From UPXZ01 sp964568675 (GTDB taxonomy: Bacteria > Bacteroidota > Bacteroidia > Bacteroidales > Paludibacteraceae): DNA of 64,000 nt. The notes under the pieces are model-generated. The model did no database searches and was not told where the DNA came from. It saw nothing but the letters and a program-made list of their open reading frames with translations. This document shows positions 1 through 9,192 of the stretch, in pieces. The stretch's first letter is position 1; every line of letters starts with the position of its first letter. The DNA lies in NCBI GenBank assembly GCA_964568675.1, contig CAZMQV010000007.1:6067-70066 (forward strand), in the 5' to 3' direction. The translations under genes and the position numbers were made by a program.

Positions 1-505
1 GGTTTGTAGTTTTCGAACCGTTCAAGCAAACAAAATCAGGTTCGCCATAGTTAGCCAATTCGAAGTGAGAAGGACGGATAAACATGTTGGTAACAAAGTG
101 AGCTTGCCATGCAACTTCAACAATGAAGCGTACTTTCATACGGGTATCTTCGTTTGTTCCACAGAAAGTATCAACAACATAAAGTTTTTTTGCTGTAGAA
201 AGTTGTTTGGTAACAAGATCTTTACAGTGGTCAAATACTTCAGGAGTTGTTGGGCGGTTGATTGTACCATCCCACCACATTGTATCGCGGGTAGTGTCGT
301 CCAATACGATGAATTTGTCCTTAGGAGAACGACCGGTAAATTTACCGGTATCAACTGCTACCGCGCCGGTAGATGTCAACACTCCTTTTTCAAAACCTTC
401 ATTAGCGGGATCTACTTCCGCTTGAAACAACTCTTCGTAAGTTGGATTGTGTAGAATTTCGATGTTACCCGAAATGCCATACTTGCTTAAATCTAAATTT
501 GCCAT
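1..505 (-). CDS. pckA: Phosphoenolpyruvate carboxykinase (ATP), 5' part
   Basis: The first 168 codons of a minus-strand gene that runs off the left edge. The N-terminus (MANLDLSKYG) followed by the segments TGKFTGRSPKDKFIV, WWDGTINRPTTPE and FIRPSHFELANYGEPDF is typical of ATP-dependent PEP carboxykinase (family length about 535 residues). The enzyme interconverts oxaloacetate and PEP in the cytosol; in fermentative Bacteroidetes it usually works in the carboxylating direction toward succinate/propionate. The catalytic P-loop lies outside the window. The start is the ATG at 503-505, the first in frame. A -7 element (TAATTTTG) sits about 63 bp upstream on the same strand. Confidence 0.95.
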   Translation of the reverse strand, partial: MANLDLSKYGISGNIEILHNPTYEELFQAEVDPANEGFEKGVLTSTGAVAVDTGKFTGRSPKDKFIVLDDTTRDTMWWDGTINRPTTPEVFDHCKDLVTKQLSTAKKLYVVDTFCGTNEDTRMKVRFIVEVAWQAHFVTNMFIRPSHFELANYGEPDFVCLNGSKTTN

Positions 506-852
506 TTGATAAAATTTAAAAAAGTGATTTATTTTATTTTCTCTATTCTTCCTTATTTTTTCGAGCACAAAATTACTACTTTATTTTGATTCCAAGAAAC
601 AATTAAAGAAAAAATTCTCTAATTAATTGAATTTAATTTATTCATCCATGCTTCTTATCTTTTTACAAACAGAATAAAGCAGAATCGAGTTCATATTTTT
701 AGATTAATTTTAATTCGATACTTCAAAAACAGATAAAAACATTAAAATTTGCCCAACTGCATCAAAGAAATTCATTTGGCACGGAAATTGATTTTACACA
801 AATACAAACATTTAATATTTAATTTGTCGAACTTAATAAAACTTTCAAAGCT
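506..852. other. Intergenic region, pckA / 853 gene
   Basis: AT-rich divergent intergenic stretch of about 350 bp. Apart from the pckA promoter on the minus strand I see no gene, RNA or clear repeat. No good TAnnTTTG box was found for the plus-strand gene at 853. Confidence 0.5.
568..599 (-). promoter_or_regulatory. Promoter of pckA
   Basis: On the minus strand TAATTTTG (568-575) matches the Bacteroidetes -7 consensus TAnnTTTG, and TTTC stands 20 bp upstream (596-599) in place of TTTG. It would give a 5' leader of about 55 nt. Confidence 0.5.
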
Positions 853-2517
853 ATGAAAACAAGAATAAAAAGCATGATGGCACTCGTAGTATCAGCCATG
901 GCATTGACCGCATGCACCACTTATGCTCAATCATACGGCTACGACGAATATGATTATGGTAGAAGCAACAGCAATCGCTATTCCAACCGGAATGTAACTG
1001 TTCAGGCTGAAAACTCCGACATCAGCTATAATTTGGATTTACGTGCGGTTGCCAATGTTTTTGCCGACGCGCGCAATCTGGAGGAATTTGAGCGTAGAAT
1101 CAATGACTACGAACTCGGAATCAACAACCTCGACCTGAATAACGACGGCCAAGTGGATTATCTTCGAGTTATTGAAACTTCCAAAGGAAAAACTCACTTA
1201 GTGGTGATTCAGGCAGTTGTCGGATATGACTATTTCCAAGATGTGGCTTCCATCGTGGTCGAACGTCGGGGTAGTAGCAGAAACTACGTGCAGGTAATTG
1301 GCGACCCGTATATTTATGGACCATACTACATTATTGAACCAGTTTATGTATATACCCCCACTATTTTCTCATTCTTTTGGGGTAGCTACTACACTCCATG
1401 GCGTTCGCCTTACTATTGGGGTTATTACCCGGGCTATTGGCATCATTGGCACCCACATCCAATGAATGTTTACATATCGAATGTGAATATATTTTGCAAT
1501 AAATACAAACACTCGTATCACTATTCCAACAGCATTCGAAGCAACAACTACAATTCATTGCATCAAAGCGTAAGTAGAAGTGATTATCAGCGCGCTAATC
1601 CCGACCGTTCATTTGCAAGTAGAAATTCATCGCGCGCCAACATCTCCAACCGAAGAGATATGGATACCTACAATAGATCGAATAGCACGGCAAGAGGTGG
1701 AAGCAGAGAGCTGAATAGCTCTACAGGCAGAGCCAACAGTAGCACGCGTTCAAACGAAAATAACAATTCACGTGAAAATGTGGGTACAAGAGGCGGAAAT
1801 AACAATTCGACAAGAGCTAACAGCACGGTAAGAGGAAACGAACAAAGTGCAACACGCGGAAATAGCAATGTTCGTGGAAATGAACAAAATGCATCGAGAG
1901 ACAATTCTAACGTGAGAGGCAACGAGCAAAACTCCGTAAGAAGCAATAGTAGTGTTCGAAACGGGAATGACAATGGAGTGAGAACAAATTCAAATTCTTC
2001 GTCAAACCCGGTGAGAAGTTCGGGCAATGTAAGAAGCAACGAACAATGGAATAGAGTACGCGAAAATAGCAATAACACTGTTCGCCAGTCGCAAAGCTCA
2101 AGTCGTGACAACAATGCTGCCGTTCGCTCCGGTTCAGCCACTACAAACAGTAGCTCGACAAGAAGTAGCGGCTCCTATTCTGCTCCCGAAAGAGGTAATA
2201 GCAGGGAAAATAGCTACAGTACTCCAAGCAGAAACTCCGGTAGTAGTAACTCTGTTAGCTCTCCATCGCGAAGCAGCAGAAGTGAATCCTCCGGTAGTAG
2301 CTACTCCACTCCAAGCAGAAGCTCTTCTTCAAGTAGTGGCTCATATTCCACTCCAAGCAGAAGTTCGTCATCGTCAAGTGGCTCTTATTCTACCCCAAGT
2401 AGAAGCTCGTCGTCGTCAAGCAGTGGTTCGTATTCTACTCCGAGTAGAAGTTCAGGTGGCAATTCAGGTGGAAGTTCATCGGGGCGTAGCGAATCATCGG
2501 GTAGGGGAGGTAGATAG
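853..2517 (+). CDS. Exported protein with Ser/Asn/Arg-rich repeat tail
   Basis: Unknown function. The N-terminus has a signal peptide with a lipobox-like LTAC (Cys21), or a signal peptidase I site after YAQ. Residues about 50-150 form a globular part containing LDLNNDGQVDYLRV, a Ca-loop-like Asp/Asn motif. Residues about 150-215 are Tyr/Trp/Pro/His-rich. From about 250 to the end the protein is low complexity: repeats of the type (S/N)VRGNEQ-N-(A/S)-x-R-(D/G)NSN (nt 1800-1990), then SYSTPSR followed by Ser runs (nt 2210-2450, four copies). It is monocistronic and ends at a strong hairpin. The long Ser/Arg tail suggests an extended surface or periplasmic linker; nothing catalytic is visible. 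Confidence 0.75.
   Translation: MKTRIKSMMALVVSAMALTACTTYAQSYGYDEYDYGRSNSNRYSNRNVTVQAENSDISYNLDLRAVANVFADARNLEEFERRINDYELGINNLDLNNDGQVDYLRVIETSKGKTHLVVIQAVVGYDYFQDVASIVVERRGSSRNYVQVIGDPYIYGPYYIIEPVYVYTPTIFSFFWGSYYTPWRSPYYWGYYPGYWHHWHPHPMNVYISNVNIFCNKYKHSYHYSNSIRSNNYNSLHQSVSRSDYQRANPDRSFASRNSSRANISNRRDMDTYNRSNSTARGGSRELNSSTGRANSSTRSNENNNSRENVGTRGGNNNSTRANSTVRGNEQSATRGNSNVRGNEQNASRDNSNVRGNEQNSVRSNSSVRNGNDNGVRTNSNSSSNPVRSSGNVRSNEQWNRVRENSNNTVRQSQSSSRDNNAAVRSGSATTNSSSTRSSGSYSAPERGNSRENSYSTPSRNSGSSNSVSSPSRSSRSESSGSSYSTPSRSSSSSSGSYSTPSRSSSSSSGSYSTPSRSSSSSSSGSYSTPSRSSGGNSGGSSSGRSESSGRGGR
1800..2460 (+). repeat. Degenerate coding repeats in the 853 gene
   Basis: Two in-frame repeat families encode the low-complexity tail. 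One has units encoding NSNVRGNEQ (nt 1800-1990); the other encodes SYSTPSR plus 6-8 serines (nt 2210-2450). Such in-frame arrays are prone to copy-number change. Confidence 0.7.
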
Positions 2518-2564
2518 AATTAATAATACAGATTTTATCTGGAATTTTGAATTAGTTTGATTGT

Positions 2565-2607
2565 AAAAAAAACAGCGAAATGAAATTTTCATTCCGCTGT
2601 TTTTTTC
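2565..2607. terminator. Bidirectional terminator
   Basis: AACAGCGAAATGAAA pairs with TTTCATTCCGCTGTT (one mismatch), with an A-run before and a T-run after. It lies between two converging genes, so it can end both. Confidence 0.85.
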
Positions 2608-2618
2608 ATTCGTAGGGC

Positions 2619-4271
2619 TTATTTGCGCTGGTCAAGCTCTGCTTGTGTTTTTTGGCGCAATCCGGGATTCTCTTTTACCATCGCTCGCTGCGCCTCTTCG
2701 GGATAACCGGCACGGATAATTCCAGGAGGCAAGCCTTGTTCGTTTTTCAAGAAAACACCATTCTCTTCTTTTTTTATATTCCCGTCAATGTATTTAACCA
2801 ACAAAAATTCACCTAAGCTTTTCCATGTTTTAACTGTCAATTCCATTGATGAAACACTGTAATCTGTTAGAAATTTGCGTGCTTCAGATTCGGTCATGGC
2901 TGTAGCCGTCTGCTCAATTCCGGGAAGTTCTTTTTCAAATCCGCTTTCAACTTCGCCTTGTTTTTTTCTAATATCCTGCATCATGGGCGCAAATTTACCA
3001 TAAGCATAATTGGATACAAAATTAAAGGTCCAAAATGCCGAAGTGGCAGAATAATCCAGCAAACCTCCATTCGCGGAATCAAACGACCATGGAACTTCGG
3101 TAGTGCAACCATATACCGGAATATATACATTGCTTGCCGCATCATCCACACCAAACCACAAAATACCGCCTACATAGTTGGGGAGCCAACTGCGCAATTG
3201 CGCTACAAATGAGAATGCTGTTTGCTGCGTGGCGATGGGACGTTCGTGTCCGTAAAGCACACCATCTACCTTGAAAGTGAGTGGGCTATGACGCAATTTC
3301 GAGCCAAATTGACCTGCTCCGACACCTTTGGTCATGTCAAACTCGGTGCCTTCATATTGGTCACGCATAAATGATTTCAAATCATTTACACTCAACTTGC
3401 GTTCCGGTTTAATCCACAACGGCATTCGGGTTTTGGTTTCCCCTTTCACATAGCTAATGTAACCATTCATTTCGCTGTTGACGTGGCGAAAAAATGACCA
3501 TACACGTGCTTCGCAAATTCGCAAGCCCGAATAATCGAGCGGATTATACACGTCCGAGAAACTAAACTCGTTGTCTTTTCCTTTAAAATATCCTTTCTCA
3601 CGCGCAAAACTCACAACATCTTTCGAATACATGCAGTTCGATGTATCGTCAAATGGTATCGTAGTGATTCGAGCTTGGTTGGCATGGGCAGAAACGCAAT
3701 CATCGGGCAAACGAAGCGCAACCCATACAGCACCCTTATTGCCAACTCCTTTGCCTATCATCTCCAGAATCCACACTTCGTTGGGGTCGGCAATAGAAAA
3801 GGACTCACCGGAGCTATAATAACCGTACTCCGTTACCAAATCGGTCATGATTTTAATGGCTTCGCGGGCGGTGCGTGAGCGTTGCAAAGCAATGTAAATC
3901 AGGCTACCATAGTCAATAATTCCGGTAGAATCCTGCAATTCGGGATGACCTCCAAAAGTGGTTTCACCAATAGCAAGCTGGTGTTCATTCATGTTACCGA
4001 TAACATTGTATGTTCGTTCCGCTTGTTTTATCTTACCTAAATATTTCCCCGAATCCCAGTCAACCACATCGAGCATAGCGCCTCGAGGATGAACAGCCGC
4101 CGGAAAATGATAAAGCGAACCGAATAGCATATACGAATCGGCAGCATACGAAATAAAAGTAGAGCCATCTGTGGTAGCTTTCTTACCTACCAAGAAATTG
4201 GTGCAAGCTAACGAAGGGAGAGTGATTGCTGCAAATAGAATAGCAACAAATAAAGTACGTTTAAACGACAT
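2619..4271 (-). CDS. C69-family dipeptidase
   Basis: Secreted Ntn-hydrolase peptidase of family C69 (PepD-like dipeptidase), 550 residues. A signal peptide (residues 1-22, ending SLA) is followed directly by CTNFLVGKKATTDGS: Cys23 becomes the N-terminal nucleophile when the signal is removed, as usual for exported members. Other family segments are ERTYNVIGNMNEHQLAIGE, YGSLIYIALQRSRTAREAI and SFSIADPNEVWILEMIGKG. It probably releases amino acids from dipeptides in the periplasm. A -7 element TAACTTTG (4361-4368) lies upstream. No operon partner. Confidence 0.9.
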   Translation of the reverse strand: MSFKRTLFVAILFAAITLPSLACTNFLVGKKATTDGSTFISYAADSYMLFGSLYHFPAAVHPRGAMLDVVDWDSGKYLGKIKQAERTYNVIGNMNEHQLAIGETTFGGHPELQDSTGIIDYGSLIYIALQRSRTAREAIKIMTDLVTEYGYYSSGESFSIADPNEVWILEMIGKGVGNKGAVWVALRLPDDCVSAHANQARITTIPFDDTSNCMYSKDVVSFAREKGYFKGKDNEFSFSDVYNPLDYSGLRICEARVWSFFRHVNSEMNGYISYVKGETKTRMPLWIKPERKLSVNDLKSFMRDQYEGTEFDMTKGVGAGQFGSKLRHSPLTFKVDGVLYGHERPIATQQTAFSFVAQLRSWLPNYVGGILWFGVDDAASNVYIPVYGCTTEVPWSFDSANGGLLDYSATSAFWTFNFVSNYAYGKFAPMMQDIRKKQGEVESGFEKELPGIEQTATAMTESEARKFLTDYSVSSMELTVKTWKSLGEFLLVKYIDGNIKKEENGVFLKNEQGLPPGIIRAGYPEEAQRAMVKENPGLRQKTQAELDQRK

Positions 4272-4360
4272 AAATTCTATGATTAAAGTTGAACAAAATT
4301 ATAGTTTACAACATTCCTGTATCTTCGCTTTTCGATGAAAGTAAGGCACTGAAAACGGGA

Positions 4361-4368
4361 CAAAGTTA
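4361..4368 (-). promoter_or_regulatory. -7 element of the C69 dipeptidase gene
   Basis: TAACTTTG on the minus strand, about 90 bp before the start codon. No convincing TTTG lies 20 bp upstream. Confidence 0.35.
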
Positions 4369-4447
4369 GCGAATAATTTTTAGAACTTTAGCATGAGGTT
4401 TTTTGTTTTAATATTACAATGAATATTAACCTTTAAGTACTGTCGAA

Positions 4448-4690
4448 ATGAATACAATCTTATACATTATTATTGGAGTTATAGCTGGTTTCATCGCAGG
4501 CATAATAATGAAACTAAACGGCACGAGGCTACTGATTTACATTTTAGCAGCGATTGTTGGGAGTCTTTTAGGCGCATGGTTATTTGGATTCCTCGATTTT
4601 GTGGTGGAGAACGAGCAAATCGGACGCAGCATAGTAGCTTTCTTCGGCTCCGCGTTGCTGATGTGGTTTCTGTATCTTGCCAAAAAGTAG
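4448..4690 (+). CDS. GlsB/YeaQ/YmgE-like small membrane protein
   Basis: An 80-residue protein with three predicted hydrophobic segments (about 3-20, 28-48, 60-77) and the Gly-rich pattern GVIAGFIAG...AAIVGSLLGAW of the transglycosylase-associated/GlsB family. These inner-membrane proteins are linked to envelope stress in other bacteria; the molecular role is unknown. It stands alone, convergent with mscL. Confidence 0.7.
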   Translation: MNTILYIIIGVIAGFIAGIIMKLNGTRLLIYILAAIVGSLLGAWLFGFLDFVVENEQIGRSIVAFFGSALLMWFLYLAKK

Positions 4691-4733
4691 GCGAAGTCAG
4701 TTAGTGGCAAGCGACAATCTATTATCAGGTATG

Positions 4734-4776
4734 ATACAAAAAATTCGCCCTGAAACGGTTGAATTTCAGGGCGAAT
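4734..4776 (-). terminator. Terminator of mscL
   Basis: A perfect 13-bp inverted repeat (4743-4755 / 4764-4776, ATTCGCCCTGAAA) is followed on the minus strand by TTTTTTG, directly after mscL. Confidence 0.85.
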
Positions 4777-4798
4777 AGATAATATTGCGAAGGATCTT

Positions 4799-5230
4799 TT
4801 ATTTCTTATCTTTCAGCAGGTCACGAATTTCTCCAAGCAATACTTCCTCTTTCGATGGAGCTGGAGGAGCAGCAACTGCTTCTTCTTTTTTCTTCATTTT
4901 GTTGATCCCTTTCACCATCCAGAAAATAACCAAGGCCAACAACAGGAAATTGATAGCTACCGTAATAAAATTACCATAAGCAAAAATCGTAGTGTCGGCC
5001 AGTTCACGTGCTTTATCGAGTGGCAGACCGGCGGGTACATCACCTTTCATTACCCAATACAAGCTACTAAAATCGGGCTTTCCGATTATTGCGCCAACGA
5101 TAGGCATAATCAAATCGTCGATAACACTTGTTACAATTTTTCCAAATGCTCCTCCGATGATTACTCCGACTGCTAAGTCGATGGCATTGCCTTTAACAGC
5201 AAATTCTTTAAATTCTTGTATAAATCCCAT
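4799..5230 (-). CDS. mscL: Large-conductance mechanosensitive channel
   Basis: A 143-residue MscL: homopentameric inner-membrane channel that opens on hypo-osmotic shock. The N-terminal amphipathic helix (MGFIQEFKEFAVKGNAIDLA) leads into TM1 with GVIIGGAFGKIVTSVIDDLIMP, the pore signature. A periplasmic loop (55-80) and TM2 (about 85-108) follow, then the basic KGINKMKKKEEA linker and the C-terminal helix bundle EVLLGEIRDLLK. Length is normal for the family. It has its own terminator and a -7 element (TATATTTG). Confidence 0.97.
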   Translation of the reverse strand: MGFIQEFKEFAVKGNAIDLAVGVIIGGAFGKIVTSVIDDLIMPIVGAIIGKPDFSSLYWVMKGDVPAGLPLDKARELADTTIFAYGNFITVAINFLLLALVIFWMVKGINKMKKKEEAVAAPPAPSKEEVLLGEIRDLLKDKK

Positions 5231-5259
5231 AATTAAATTGTTTTAATGATTACAAAATA

Positions 5260-5292
5260 CAAATATATGGACATTATTGAAATAAAACAATA
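5260..5292 (-). promoter_or_regulatory. Promoter of mscL
   Basis: TATATTTG (5260-5267, minus) matches TAnnTTTG; a weak TTG-like element lies about 21 bp upstream. Confidence 0.45.
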
Positions 5293-5325
5293 ATTTAATA
5301 CAGAATCATAACTTTACTCGTAAAA

Positions 5326-5508
5326 ATGAACGGGCATTTCGTGAAAGCTTTACTTCTGGTGAAAGGAATAGGCATTACGAAAGAACAAGCAAATACATTT
5401 ACTGCACTTTATTTTATGGAACATCGGGGGCGCATTCACCGTTACAAAGAATCAAGCGATATGATGAGATCCGGAGAGTTGATATTTTTTGAGGAAAAGG
5501 GAGTATAA
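5326..5508 (+). CDS. Small protein of unknown function
   Basis: A 60-residue ORF between the divergent mscL and the convergent secDF. It has no signal peptide or membrane segment; the sequence (KALLLVKGIGITKEQANTF...RGRIHRYKESSDMMRSGE) is mixed charge and looks like a small folded protein. A -7-like TAACTTTA (5310-5317) stands just upstream, which supports expression, though the leader would be very short. I do not recognise the family. It could be spurious. Confidence 0.4.
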   Translation: MNGHFVKALLLVKGIGITKEQANTFTALYFMEHRGRIHRYKESSDMMRSGELIFFEEKGV

Positions 5509-5543
5509 AAAAAGGAGGCTGCCCATATTGTGGACAGCCTCTA
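5507..5543 (-). terminator. Terminator of secDF
   Basis: The stem GAGGCTG...CAGCCTC (one internal mismatch) is followed on the minus strand by a run of seven T. It lies about 45 bp beyond the secDF stop. Confidence 0.8.
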
Positions 5544-5587
5544 CTTTCTGCTTTATAAATAACACGAAATTACAATTTGACTTGTTT

Positions 5588-8500
5588 CTATTTCTTCACT
5601 GTTCCCAGCGCTAATTTCTCACTTTTCTTTTTCCTTTTTGACATGATGATGTCATAAGCTACCGGTACCGCTACAAACAACGTAGAATATACCCCCAAGA
5701 AAGTACCCACTAAGAGCGCGAAGATAAATCCGCGAATAGTATCACCCCCAAAGAAGAAGATAGCAAGCAACACGACAAGAACGCTCGCCGAAGTACTAAA
5801 CGTACGACTTAGTGTGTCGTTAAGCGCTTCGTTGATAATTTCTTTTTCTTCACGTTTCGGATATAGTCGTTTGTTTTCACGGATACGGTCGAAAATAACC
5901 ACGGTATCATTTACCGAGAAACCGATATACGTTAGCAACGCAGCTATAAATTCCTGGTCAATCTCCAACGAGAACGGAAGCACTCCCCAAAGTAAAGCAA
6001 AAGCTCCAATAATTATTATTACGTCATGCCCAAGTGAAGCCATAGCCCCCATGGAGAATCCGAAATCGCTAAATCGGATAAAGATATAGGTAGATACCAG
6101 AATGAGTGATATAATAACAGCCCAAATGGAAGATGTTTTAATGTCATCCGCGATAGTTGGTCCTACTTTCTGTGAGTTCACCAAGTTGTTCGACACAAAA
6201 TGCTGCAAATCTACATTCTCATTTAAGAATGGTTTCAATCCTGTGTAAAGCTTAGCCACCGCCTCATCATCGGCTGTGCTTGATTGGTCTTCAATCTTAT
6301 ATTTTGTTGATATACGCAACTTGTCATTGTTTGTTCCAATGCTGATTACTTTCGCGCTTGCTTCTTCAAAATTATTTTCCAAAGCTTTACGAACATCTTC
6401 CGCATCTATTTTTTTATCAAACTGAACAATATAATTGCGTCCACCGATAAAGTCGATACCATAACTCATACCTTTGAAAGTAACACCCAGCAAACTAATT
6501 GCAATTAATGCAAGCGATATGATATAAGCAGTTTTACGTTTACCGATAAAATCAATATTGTAGTTTTGGAACCAAGTACTTGTATTTCTGGTTGTAAAGT
6601 TGATTTGTTTCGCATTTTCACGATTCGCGTATGTTTCAAGCATTAAGCGTGTGAGGAATATGGAAGTAAGGAAAGATGTAACCAAACCAATTATCAACGT
6701 AGTAGCAAAGCCTTGAATTGGACCCTGACCAAAGATGTAAAGTACAATACCGGTTATGAGCGTAGTAACGTTGGCATCCACAATTGCTGATATTGCATGA
6801 TTAAAGCCATCGTGAACCGCTTTTTTCAAATTCTTTCCGGCATCTATCTCTTCACGTACCCGCTCATAGATCAACACGTTTCCGTCCACTGCCATACCCA
6901 GCGTGAGCACAATACCCGCGATACCCGGCAATGTGAGCACAGCACCAAATGACGCAAGAATACCAAGCAAGAAGAATACGTTGACAAAAAGTGCAATATC
7001 GGCGATAATTCCCGGAATTAATCCGTAATAGAAAATCATGTAAAGCATTACAAGCAAGAAGGCGATGGCAAATGACCATACTCCGTTATTAATTGCCTCA
7101 TCTCCAAGTGAAGGACCTACAACGTCTTCCTGAACAATGCGTGCTGGTGCCGGCATTTTACCGGATTTCAACACGTTAGCTAAGTCTTTTGCTTGCTCAG
7201 GGGTGAAACGACCGGTAATTTGCGAATTTCCACCGGTGATTTCATTCTGAACGGTAGGATAAGAATAGATATATCCATCAAGGGTGATAGCGATTGACTT
7301 ACCAATATTTTCTTTGGTCATTCGCGCCCAAGTTTTTGCGCCTTCTGCGTTCATCGACATGCCTACTTCGGCAAACGAAGAGTTTTGTCCAAATTGGTCT
7401 CTTGCATCGGTGATTACACTACCGGTAAGTGGTGCGCGACCGTCGCGACTTGATATTTTAATAGCTACCAACTCATAATACTTATCGTTTTCATCCACCG
7501 CGTTTACGCTCCAACGAAGACCTAAGTCGCGAGGGAGTACCTCTTTCACCTGTTTCAAGTTGAAGTATTGGTTGATTTTGGCTGTATCGCTACTTGCCGC
7601 CATACCCACAACAGGCCCTCTTGCCACTTGTCCGCCTTGCGCGTTAACAGCAAGGATAGCAAAAAGCGGATTCTCTTTTTTATCTTTTTCTACTTGTTTC
7701 AGCGAGTCGGTTGCTGTTTGTGTTTTGCTTGTCATCGCTGCTTTCAGGCTGTCGGCAAGGGTTGCCGAAGCTGTAGTAGCTGTAACCTTTGCAGAGTCAG
7801 TTTTAGCAACAGATGTTGTATCACTTGCTACCACCGCACCGCCAAGTTGCGCAATAACTTTGTTTGCCTCAACGATATTATTAATGATTTCGCTCAAATC
7901 ATAAGTAGGCCAAAATTCCAAATTAGCCGAACCTTGAAGCAGTTTACGAACACGTTCAGGCTCTTTTACACCCGGAAGCTCAACCAGAATACGACCTGAA
8001 TTTTCAAGTTTTTGAATATTTGGCTGAATTACACCGAATCGGTCAATACGCGTACGAAGCACATTGAAAGAGTTGCTAATAGCTCCATCAACCTCTTGTT
8101 TGAGAATGGTGTAAACTTGATCGTTTGTACTGCTTAGGGTAATTCGATCTTTCAATTCAAAAGTACTGAAAATAGTAGCCAATTTTGCTTGTGGATCGAT
8201 TTCTTTGTAAGCCTGAACAAACAAATCGAGATATTGCACTCCGCTACTCTTTTTTTGTTTTTCAGATGCTACTTCAAGCGCTTTATTGAAATTGGGAGTG
8301 GTGTTGTAGTTGGAAAGAGCCCTCAAAATATCAGGCACGGATACTTCCAATGTTACGTTCATACCACCTTTCAGGTCAAGACCTAAATTAACCCCTTTTT
8401 GACGAGTTTCTTTAAGTGTATAACCTAAATATACTTTTTGTTTACCTACTGAATCCAAAAATGCATAATAAGCATTGTTGCCTACGATGTCCAATTGGAT

Positions 8501-8683
8501 ACTTTTTTCCTTAGCTGACAGGTTTGCGAATGCGCTGCTTTTCTCAAAATTTGATTTTGCCGTAGCAGCAACTTCTTCCGCCTTTGTTTCGTATCTTTTT
8601 GTCACAAGATTAAATGACAAATAGAAGGCACAAATAAGCGCAAGTGCAATCCCCAGAAATCTTACAAGCCCTTTGTTTTGCAT
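5588..8683 (-). CDS. secDF: Fused protein translocase subunit SecDF
   Basis: A 1031-residue natural fusion of SecD and SecF, the proton-driven partner of SecYEG that pulls exported proteins across the inner membrane. SecD part: TM1 (about 8-28), P1 region with GLDLKGGMNVTLEV, then TM2-6 with LPGIAGIVLTLGMAVDGNV and the conserved Asp in AVDGNVLIYERVREE. SecF part starts about residue 690: GIDFIGGRNYIVQF, then NDTVVIFDRIREN. An Ala/Thr/Ser/Lys-rich insert (about residues 285-345) sits inside P1. Fused SecDF is the rule in Bacteroidetes. The start follows a -7 element TATATTTG; a terminator follows the stop. Confidence 0.97.
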   Translation of the reverse strand: MQNKGLVRFLGIALALICAFYLSFNLVTKRYETKAEEVAATAKSNFEKSSAFANLSAKEKSIQLDIVGNNAYYAFLDSVGKQKVYLGYTLKETRQKGVNLGLDLKGGMNVTLEVSVPDILRALSNYNTTPNFNKALEVASEKQKKSSGVQYLDLFVQAYKEIDPQAKLATIFSTFELKDRITLSSTNDQVYTILKQEVDGAISNSFNVLRTRIDRFGVIQPNIQKLENSGRILVELPGVKEPERVRKLLQGSANLEFWPTYDLSEIINNIVEANKVIAQLGGAVVASDTTSVAKTDSAKVTATTASATLADSLKAAMTSKTQTATDSLKQVEKDKKENPLFAILAVNAQGGQVARGPVVGMAASSDTAKINQYFNLKQVKEVLPRDLGLRWSVNAVDENDKYYELVAIKISSRDGRAPLTGSVITDARDQFGQNSSFAEVGMSMNAEGAKTWARMTKENIGKSIAITLDGYIYSYPTVQNEITGGNSQITGRFTPEQAKDLANVLKSGKMPAPARIVQEDVVGPSLGDEAINNGVWSFAIAFLLVMLYMIFYYGLIPGIIADIALFVNVFFLLGILASFGAVLTLPGIAGIVLTLGMAVDGNVLIYERVREEIDAGKNLKKAVHDGFNHAISAIVDANVTTLITGIVLYIFGQGPIQGFATTLIIGLVTSFLTSIFLTRLMLETYANRENAKQINFTTRNTSTWFQNYNIDFIGKRKTAYIISLALIAISLLGVTFKGMSYGIDFIGGRNYIVQFDKKIDAEDVRKALENNFEEASAKVISIGTNNDKLRISTKYKIEDQSSTADDEAVAKLYTGLKPFLNENVDLQHFVSNNLVNSQKVGPTIADDIKTSSIWAVIISLILVSTYIFIRFSDFGFSMGAMASLGHDVIIIIGAFALLWGVLPFSLEIDQEFIAALLTYIGFSVNDTVVIFDRIRENKRLYPKREEKEIINEALNDTLSRTFSTSASVLVVLLAIFFFGGDTIRGFIFALLVGTFLGVYSTLFVAVPVAYDIIMSKRKKKSEKLALGTVKK

Positions 8684-8742
8684 GAAAAAATTTTTATGAA
8701 TTAATTAATTGATTATTTATTTTCAGTTTTTTAAACGGACTG

Positions 8743-8750
8743 CAAATATA
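8743..8750 (-). promoter_or_regulatory. -7 element of secDF
   Basis: TATATTTG on the minus strand followed by C, about 60 bp before the start codon; the -33 element is poor. Confidence 0.45.
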
Positions 8751-8905
8751 CGACATTTTTTAATTCTATCATAAATATTTTTAGTTTCGCTGTCTAAAAA
8801 CTTATATTTAAGTTGATTATTGTGTCGCTATGACCTTGTTTTTATTCAAATCAATCACATTACTGTGTGCCGTTGCGTTTTTTATCATCTTTTTTTGCCG
8901 TTTAA

Positions 8906-8937
8906 TTTGGAGAATCAATATTCTTGTCGTACCTTTG
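8906..8937 (+). promoter_or_regulatory. Promoter of tRNA-fMet
   Basis: TTTG (8906-8909), a 20-bp spacer and TACCTTTG (8930-8937): an ideal Bacteroidetes promoter, about 20 bp before the tRNA. Confidence 0.8.
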
Positions 8938-8956
8938 CATCGCAAAACAAAAATAT

Positions 8957-9028
<72 letters not shown>

Positions 9029-9038
9029 CTAAATTATA

Positions 9039-9071
9039 AAAGGAAATTTCTTCGGAGATTTCCTTTTTTTG
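9039..9071 (+). terminator. Terminator of tRNA-fMet
   Basis: AAGGAAATTTC and GAGATTTCCTT form an 11-bp stem with a TTCG loop and a following T-run. Confidence 0.9.
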
Positions 9072-9192
9072 ATATTTAGAAATAAATCTATAGATAAATA
9101 TTTCATTTTCCCGCTTCAAGCCTATCCAATCTGACATCTATATGTTTACTGTTTACGTTTTATACAGCAAGGGTTTTGATAAAATTTACATG

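Noticed and set aside
1668..2141. Minus-strand ORF of 157 codons inside the 853 gene
   Set aside because: A mirror of the Ser/Arg repeat region (Leu/Phe-rich antisense), a known artefact of low-complexity coding.
5810..8390. Plus-strand ORFs opposite secDF
   Set aside because: Antisense to conserved SecDF coding; none has its own start signals.
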